Shown in pieces: positions 1 through 5,186 of a stretch of DNA of 5,186 nucleotides. How positions within the stretch are numbered: the first letter of the stretch is position 1; every line of letters begins with the position of its first letter. The stretch spans positions 1 to 5,186 of the forward strand of contig QNDV01000218.1 of the NCBI GenBank assembly GCA_003646045.1. Direction: 5' to 3'. The notes below the pieces were generated by a model. That model was not told where the DNA came from. It did no database searches and saw nothing but the letters and a program-made list of their open reading frames with translations. Position numbers and translations under genes: made by a program. The DNA is from a bacterium. GTDB taxonomy: Bacteria; Krumholzibacteriota; Krumholzibacteria; LZORAL124-64-63.

Positions 1-481
1 AAACACGATCGGGCGCCCAGATTCGCCAACGTGGATCCGCGGCAATGGCTCTGGCGCCCTGGCCTGTCTCTTCGGCAGGCTGGAAGAGCAGGATGACCCG
101 ACCGCGGCCCGGAGGGCGGTCCCGGAGACCCAGGGCGACCCCGCACAGCAACGCCATGTGACCATCGTGACCGCAGAGGTGGGCGACACCGGAGCGGCAC
201 GAGACATGATTGACCCGCCCTGTTTCCCGTATGGGCAGGGCATCCAGTTCCGCACGCAATACCACAGTAGGTCCGGGCTGTTCGCCAGGGGCGACGAATC
301 CCGCCGCTAGCCCGTGGCCACCCAGCTCTTCCTCGATGAACTCCGGCCGGCAGGTAAGCAGGAAGTCCCTGATGCGGGCTGCAGTGTCCGCCTCCTGCCC
401 GCTCGGATCAGGTTGGGAGTGAAGCGTGCGACGCAGGGTAACCAGGGGTGCGAGGGTTGAATTACGGTATTTCCGGTTCAT
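1..481 (-). CDS. M20-family metal-dependent amidohydrolase/peptidase, N-terminal part (runs off left edge)
   Basis: The reverse strand is open from an ATG at 481 to the window edge and gives 160 residues. A family of this type usually has about 380-400, so the C-terminal part lies outside. Visible M20 signatures are an N-terminal LRRTLHSQPDPSGQE (about residues 16-30), VVLRAELDALPI (73-84), the metal-site motif HLCGHDGH (101-108), and LLFQPAEE (131-138) with the catalytic/metal Glu-Glu pair. M20 enzymes of the hippurate hydrolase, IAA-amino-acid hydrolase or N-acyl-amino-acid deacylase kind hydrolyse amide bonds in the cytoplasm. The substrate cannot be told from this fragment. The ATG is the first possible start after an in-frame TAA four codons upstream, and its Shine-Dalgarno match is weak. 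The gene is divergent from meaB. The family call is secure; the specific enzyme is not. Confidence 0.87.
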   Translation of the reverse strand, partial: MNRKYRNSTLAPLVTLRRTLHSQPDPSGQEADTAARIRDFLLTCRPEFIEEELGGHGLAAGFVAPGEQPGPTVVLRAELDALPIRETGRVNHVSCRSGVAHLCGHDGHMALLCGVALGLRDRPPGRGRVILLFQPAEETGQGARAIAADPRWRIWAPDRV

Positions 482-631
482 GTGCCCAGATTACCACGCT
501 CCAGTCCGCACCGCGTGGATTGAATCCAGGGGTCCGCGGTGGCACGCCGCATCTCATTTGAGTGAGGCGCACCGGGACCCGAGCCGCTATGATGCCCGAA
601 ACATCCCGTCACCCGCTCACGGACGGACTCC
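482..631. promoter_or_regulatory. Divergent intergenic region between the amidohydrolase and meaB
   Basis: This 150-bp spacer separates two divergent start codons, so promoters for both genes should lie here or nearby. On the plus strand TATGAT at 588-593 matches the sigma-70 -10 hexamer at five of six positions and lies 38 bases before the meaB ATG. No good -35 hexamer sits 16-18 bases upstream of it; the nearest candidate, TTGAGT at 558-563, is 24 bases away. The assignment of a specific promoter is therefore weak. No strong hairpin or operator was noticed. Confidence 0.35.
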
Positions 632-1738
632 ATGGCCAAGGATCCCAAACCGACAGACCCTTCCGCGCTGCACGTACGCGGTGGTGCTCCCGCGGGCCAC
701 GACGGTCTGCCTGGCAGCACGTCGGCAGGCGAGGCCGCGCCCACGACCGGCCGCCGACCCCTGTCGGTGGAAGCCTACGTCGAAGGCGTGTGCGCCGGTG
801 ATCGGGTCGTGTTGGCGCGGGCCATCACCCTGGTCGAGTCCAACGCGCCGGCCCACCAGGAGCTCGCCCAGGAAGTGCTCACGCGCCTGCTGCCCCTGCG
901 CACGGCCTCGATCCGGGTCGGCATCACCGGCGTGCCGGGTGCGGGCAAGAGCACCCTCATCGAGAACCTGGGCCTGCGCCTGACTGCGGCCGGCCACAAG
1001 GTGGCGGTTACCGCGGTGGATCCCACCAGCGCCTTGAGCGGCGGCAGTATCCTGGGCGACAAGACCCGCATGGATCGCCTGGCCAATGACCCGAACGCGT
1101 TCATCAGGCCGTCTCCCACCGGCGGCACCCTCGGGGGGGTGGCCCGTAAGACGCGCGAGACCATCGCCCTGTTCGAGGCGGCGGGCCATGACGTCATCCT
1201 GGTGGAGACAGTGGGTGTGGGGCAGAGCGAGGTCATGGTGCGTTCCATGGCCGACTTCTTCATGCTGGTGCTGATCGCCGGTGCCGGGGACGAACTGCAG
1301 GGCATCAAACGGGGCGTGATGGAACTGGCCGACGCCATTGTCGTCAACAAGGCCGATGGGGCCGGCCGCCAGGCTGCCGAGGCGGCGCGGGCCGGTTTCG
1401 AACGGGTGCTGTACTACCTGCGTCCGGCCACCGAAGGCTGGCGGACGGCAGCGGTGACCTGCGCCGCGGCCACGGGTGACGGCGTGGCAGGGCTGTGGTC
1501 CATGGTGGAGGAATTCGTGGCCGCCACCAGTGCGACCGGCGTGTTCGAGCGGCGTCGCGCGGAGCAGGACCGGGACTGGGTACGGTCACTGGTCCGCGAG
1601 GGTCTGGACGAGTTGTTCCTGCGCCACCCGGAGGTGGCCGCCCGGCGCGAGGAGCTGGAGGCCGCCGTGCTGCGTGGTGACCTGCCGGCAACCACCGCGG
1701 CCCGGCGCCTGCTGGATCTGTTCGGCGGTGGCGACTAG
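632..1738 (+). CDS. meaB: MeaB/ArgK-type G3E GTPase, chaperone of B12-dependent acyl-CoA mutase
   Basis: This 368-residue protein has the full motif set of the MeaB/ArgK (formerly LAO/AO transport ATPase) family. It shows a P-loop GVPGAGKST (100-108), VDPTSALSGGSILGDKTRM (129-147), the switch motif ETVGVGQSE (192-200), and the guanine-specificity motif NKADG (239-243). Known family members bind methylmalonyl-CoA mutase or a related adenosylcobalamin mutase. They use GTP hydrolysis to gate cofactor loading and to protect or reactivate the enzyme; an old link to arginine transport is not well supported. The fold-matching part begins near residue 43 (RPLSVEAYVEGV). The first roughly 40 residues are Gly/Ala/Pro/Thr-rich and look disordered. 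The ATG has only a weak ribosome site (GGA at 625-627), so a shorter product is possible. No mutase gene is in the window. cysS follows on the same strand after 89 bp. Confidence 0.95.
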   Translation: MAKDPKPTDPSALHVRGGAPAGHDGLPGSTSAGEAAPTTGRRPLSVEAYVEGVCAGDRVVLARAITLVESNAPAHQELAQEVLTRLLPLRTASIRVGITGVPGAGKSTLIENLGLRLTAAGHKVAVTAVDPTSALSGGSILGDKTRMDRLANDPNAFIRPSPTGGTLGGVARKTRETIALFEAAGHDVILVETVGVGQSEVMVRSMADFFMLVLIAGAGDELQGIKRGVMELADAIVVNKADGAGRQAAEAARAGFERVLYYLRPATEGWRTAAVTCAAATGDGVAGLWSMVEEFVAATSATGVFERRRAEQDRDWVRSLVREGLDELFLRHPEVAARREELEAAVLRGDLPATTAARRLLDLFGGGD

Positions 1739-1743
1739 GACGA

Positions 1744-1805
1744 CGGGCACGACTGGTCCGCCGCGCCTGTCGGTATTACATTTCCGGGAACCAGTCGTCG
1801 TCCCG
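1744..1805 (+). repeat. Long imperfect inverted repeat in the meaB-cysS spacer (leader of cysS)
   Basis: A perfect 9-bp stem is formed by ACGACTGGT (1749-1757) and ACCAGTCGT (1790-1798). It can extend outward through C1748-G1800 and CGGG/CCCG (1744-1747 with 1802-1805) past two single-base bulges. It can extend inward by two G-C pairs past a bulged A1789. The result is an interrupted stem of about 16 bp with a 27-base loop, starting 5 bases after the meaB stop and ending 10 bases before the cysS ribosome site. There is no U-run after it, so it is not a standard intrinsic terminator. It could be an mRNA stabiliser, an attenuating leader structure, or a protein-binding site. The pairing is seen directly; any role is inference. 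Confidence 0.55.
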
Positions 1806-1815
1806 ATACATCCGC

Positions 1816-1820
1816 GAGGT
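1816..1820 (+). promoter_or_regulatory. Ribosome binding site of cysS
   Basis: GAGGT lies 7 bases upstream of the ATG at 1828 and only 4 bases upstream of an in-frame TTG at 1825. The spacing favours the ATG as the true start, giving 532 residues. Confidence 0.7.
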
Positions 1821-1827
1821 TGCCTTG

Positions 1828-3426
<1,599 letters not shown>

Positions 3427-3432
3427 ATCCAA

Positions 3433-4428
3433 TCAGAACCCGGCGGCCATTTGCAGATAGAAGGTGTCCTCTCCCGTGTCTGCCACCGCCATCTGGTATT
3501 CGCTCCTCAGGATCACCCAGGGATTCAGGGGCACGCCCACACCCATGCTGAGGTGGCGGGAATCCTCTTCGCCGTCGTCCAGCAGGACATCCCAACGGGC
3601 AATGGCGTAGGCCGGTCCCAGGTCCCACTTGGCCTGCAGGTACCAGCCTTCGTCCGTGATGGCCAAACCGTCGGCTTCAGCACGGTGGCGGATGATTTCC
3701 CCGCGCATATCCAGGCGTCCCGTCCGCACCATGGCATCCAGTCCCACCAGATACATGTCCCGCTCGTGGGCCGCGGTGATAATGGCCCCGGACATGCCCA
3801 GCGAGAATCCCGTCAGTGGCGTCAGGCCCAGCCGGCCGCCCTCGGCATGGCGGGCAAGCCACTGTTCCTGCGTACCGTCTGCCGTCTCCCCTTCGAAATC
3901 GAAACCCCCGGTGGCATGGAGAATGCCGTTGATCATGCCCCGGCGCCCGAGGACCGCCACCCCGTCGGCGTTCCAGGCGCCGTGGGTGCCCAGTACCGCT
4001 TCGGGTGGCGTGATCAGGGGGCGATCGATGGAGGGGTAGGACAGCCAGTCCAACCCGAATGGTACATCGAAGCGGCCCACCAGCAGGCCCATGCCGCTGA
4101 GGTGGCGACTGAAGTACTGTTCGTCGGTGGAGTGCTTGTCCAACTGGACGTACGCCGTGGCCAGGGACATGGCTTCGCCGTCCCAGGCCGGGGTGATACT
4201 GATGGCGATCCTGGGCGCGACTATGGCGCCTACGGTAAGTTCGGCCTGGTTGATCGCCAGCAGCGGTAACTCCTCATCCGGAGTGTGGGACGTGAAGACC
4301 ACATCCATGAATCCGGACACGGAAACCTCGGTGTCACCCTCCTCTTTGACCACGATGGCGCCGGCCGGCATCGCCGCCAGGGCGAGAACCGCTGCCATGA
4401 CGTACTGCAGGGCGCGATGGGCGTTCAT
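3433..4428 (-). CDS. Predicted outer-membrane porin-like beta-barrel protein
   Basis: The 331-residue product begins with a Sec signal peptide: a short basic N-region (His4, Arg5), a hydrophobic core (residues about 8-20) and an AGA cleavage motif at 22-24. The mature part is made of alternating polar/hydrophobic strands, such as VSVSGFMDVVF, AELTVGAIV and SEYQMAV. It ends in a C-terminal phenylalanine (YLQMAAGF), the usual signal for outer-membrane barrel assembly. A central segment, GLLVGRFDVPFGLDW followed by a Ser/Pro/Arg-rich part and HGAWNADGV, resembles the constriction or loop regions of porins that share a G-R/K-F-x-V-P-F-G motif. It has no transmembrane helix beyond the signal peptide and no recognised enzyme motif. 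The substrate is unknown. The ATG at 4428 is preferred to a GTG at 4434 because the GTG overlaps the ribosome site. The stop lies 6 bp from the convergent cysS stop. Confidence 0.8.
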   Translation of the reverse strand: MNAHRALQYVMAAVLALAAMPAGAIVVKEEGDTEVSVSGFMDVVFTSHTPDEELPLLAINQAELTVGAIVAPRIAISITPAWDGEAMSLATAYVQLDKHSTDEQYFSRHLSGMGLLVGRFDVPFGLDWLSYPSIDRPLITPPEAVLGTHGAWNADGVAVLGRRGMINGILHATGGFDFEGETADGTQEQWLARHAEGGRLGLTPLTGFSLGMSGAIITAAHERDMYLVGLDAMVRTGRLDMRGEIIRHRAEADGLAITDEGWYLQAKWDLGPAYAIARWDVLLDDGEEDSRHLSMGVGVPLNPWVILRSEYQMAVADTGEDTFYLQMAAGF

Positions 4429-4433
4429 GGGCA

Positions 4434-4437
4434 CCTC
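4434..4437 (-). promoter_or_regulatory. Ribosome binding site of the porin-like gene
   Basis: On the minus strand GAGG, within AAAGAGGTGCCC, lies 5 bases before the ATG at 4428. An in-frame GTG at 4434 falls inside this site and so cannot use it, which decides the start. Confidence 0.7.
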
Positions 4438-4525
4438 TTTTGTGAGGCCAATAGATTTTGTCGCACCAAAATTTCTGCTGGAAAAGTGCCACCTGCAAAG
4501 CAGTGAAGCAAGAGAAAACGACAGG

Positions 4526-4546
4526 GAAAGTCGTTATCATTACTTT
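4526..4546. promoter_or_regulatory. Candidate operator: Fur-box-like pseudo-palindrome
   Basis: AAAGT (4527-4531) and ACTTT (4542-4546) form inverted arms around a 10-base centre. Positions 4526-4544 match the classical 19-base Fur box, read as GATAATGATTATCATTATC, at 13 of 19 positions, with an unbroken run TTATCATTA at 4534-4542. It lies about 100 bp before the porin start and 140 bp before the receiver start. The match is by eye. Another regulator, or chance in an AT-rich stretch, is possible. Confidence 0.35.
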
Positions 4547-4676
4547 TGGCTAGAAAGCAGGACGTGATTACTTTAGTATCTCTGGAGGATAAGGTGGCGA
4601 CGGTGATCCATCACCAGCCGAAGTTGCTGCCGCACATCCAAACGCCGCTACTCGCCCGTGGGCAGTCATCGTGTTT

Positions 4677-4681
4677 GGAGG
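4677..4681 (+). promoter_or_regulatory. Ribosome binding site of the receiver gene
   Basis: GGAGG lies 4 bases before the ATG at 4686. An in-frame GTG at 4671 sits upstream of this site and has no ribosome site of its own, so the ATG is taken as the start. Confidence 0.75.
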
Positions 4682-4685
4682 CAAC

Positions 4686-5123
4686 ATGCCAACGCCCGAC
4701 ACGACAATACCCGGATCTCACCGACCAAAGCCGGCGCCGTCCCATGTCCTGCTGGTGGAAGACGATTCCCTGGTCCGGGATCTCTACACCAACATGTTGG
4801 GCCGTCTCGGCCACCAGGTTATCGTTGCCGTGGATGGAGAGCAGGCTCTGGAAGTATTCCTGAAGGATAACGGGAATATCGGCTGGGTCATGATTGATGT
4901 CATGTTGCCGGGGATGTCCGGTCCCAGCCTTCTGGAGGACATGCGCCGTGAGCGTCCTGATCTGCCGGCAGTAGTGGTCTCCGGTCGTGCCGACTACGAC
5001 ACCGGCTTCGTACCACCGGATGCAACTGTCTTCCTGGCCAAACCATTCCAGATGTCAGACCTGCGCCGGGCTATCAGCCAGGCCCACGGCGATGACGCCG
5101 TAGCAGGGCGAGCCGAGGGTTAG
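4686..5123 (+). CDS. Stand-alone response regulator receiver (CheY-like) protein
   Basis: The 145-residue protein is a single REC domain with a short Pro/Thr-rich N-terminal tail of about 18 residues and no output domain. The phosphorylation-site residues are all present: the acidic cluster E25-D26-D27 (VEDDS), the phospho-acceptor D71 (MIDVMLPGMSG), the switch hydroxyl S99 (VVVSG) and the invariant lysine K119 (AKPF). It should therefore be able to accept a phosphoryl group from a histidine kinase and signal through protein contacts. The partner kinase is not in the window and its target is unknown. It resembles receivers found as free proteins or fused to hybrid kinases more than DNA-binding regulators. 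It is divergent from the porin-like gene, but being a lone receiver it would not itself bind the shared control region in an obvious way. Confidence 0.94.
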   Translation: MPTPDTTIPGSHRPKPAPSHVLLVEDDSLVRDLYTNMLGRLGHQVIVAVDGEQALEVFLKDNGNIGWVMIDVMLPGMSGPSLLEDMRRERPDLPAVVVSGRADYDTGFVPPDATVFLAKPFQMSDLRRAISQAHGDDAVAGRAEG

Positions 5124-5153
5124 TACACCATACTGTTGGCGGGAACCTGACTC

Positions 5154-5186
5154 TCAGCGGAATAGCGCCTTCACACCACCCCAGGG
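5154..5186 (-). CDS. Possible C-terminal end of a minus-strand gene running off the right edge
   Basis: Read from the right edge on the minus strand, ten codons give PWGGVKALFR followed by TGA. This looks like a plausible protein tail and would place a gene convergent with the receiver gene with a 30-bp gap. Ten residues are far too few to identify a family, and the stretch could equally be non-coding. Confidence 0.25.
   Translation of the reverse strand, partial: PWGGVKALFR

Larger units (their letters stand above)
4429..4685. promoter_or_regulatory. Divergent control region between the porin-like gene and the receiver gene
   Basis: This 257-bp spacer should hold promoters for both divergent genes. 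Its left and middle part (about 4438-4590) is clearly richer in A and T than the rest of the window, as expected for promoter DNA. Towards the receiver gene, TAGTAT at 4574-4579 resembles a -10 hexamer (four of six) but lacks a well-spaced -35. A small perfect hairpin, GGTGA/TCACC (4602-4606 with 4611-4615, four-base loop), lies in the presumed receiver leader. No convincing complete sigma-70 or sigma-54 promoter could be picked out by eye on either strand. Confidence 0.45.

Noticed and set aside
617..1189. Minus-strand open frame opposite meaB
   Set aside because: It is antisense to the conserved P-loop region of meaB and shows no coherent protein family features.
1744..1805. Intrinsic terminator of meaB
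   Set aside because: The stem-loop has a 27-base loop and no run of T after the stem on the plus strand, so it does not fit an intrinsic terminator.
1739..1827. T-box riboswitch for cysS
   Set aside because: The spacer is too short, and I see neither a T-box consensus nor an antiterminator/terminator pair. T-boxes are also mainly found in Gram-positive bacteria.
3451..4269. Plus-strand open frame of 272 codons opposite the porin-like gene
   Set aside because: The minus-strand frame has a signal peptide, a ribosome site and a barrel-type C-terminus. The plus frame has no motif or ribosome site and is a shadow.
4334..4540. 68-codon minus-strand frame starting upstream of the porin-like gene
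   Set aside because: It overlaps the porin signal-peptide region out of frame, and its second half is a typical Arg/Gly/Pro-rich shadow. It may only mark the AT-richer control region.
4546..4574. Sigma-54 or strong sigma-70 promoter for the receiver gene
   Set aside because: TTGGCT at 4546 resembles a -35 element, but the hexamer 17 bases on is TACTTT, a poor -10. No GG-N10-GC sigma-54 element was found at this position.

Overview
The window looks like ordinary chromosome from a GC-rich Gram-negative bacterium. The evidence is a signal-peptide-bearing outer-membrane beta-barrel protein, purine-rich Shine-Dalgarno sites, and strong G/C preference at third codon positions. A gamma- or deltaproteobacterium-like host is my best guess, but no rRNA or other marker here fixes the lineage. 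No CRISPR array, insertion sequence, tRNA, phage gene or attachment site was seen.

Layout, left to right. Positions 1-481 (minus) hold the N-terminal 160 residues of an M20-family amidohydrolase/peptidase that runs off the left edge. A divergent intergenic stretch of 150 bp follows. Positions 632-1738 (plus) encode a MeaB/ArgK-type G3E GTPase, the chaperone of B12-dependent acyl-CoA mutases. After an 89-bp spacer containing a long imperfect inverted repeat comes cysS (1828-3426, plus), a complete cysteinyl-tRNA synthetase that carries an unusual four-cysteine zinc-ribbon-like insertion. Only 6 bp separate its stop from the stop of a convergent gene at 3433-4428 (minus), which encodes a predicted outer-membrane porin-like barrel. 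A 257-bp, visibly AT-richer divergent control region separates the porin from a stand-alone CheY-like receiver protein (4686-5123, plus). The last 33 bases may be the C-terminal end of another minus-strand gene.

The genes do not form one obvious pathway. meaB and cysS are co-oriented and could share a transcript. The porin and the receiver are divergent and share a control region holding a Fur-box-like pseudo-palindrome. No clearly new multi-gene system is visible. The points most worth a second look are the Cys4 insertion in CysRS, the structured leader in front of cysS, and the candidate operator between the porin and the receiver.
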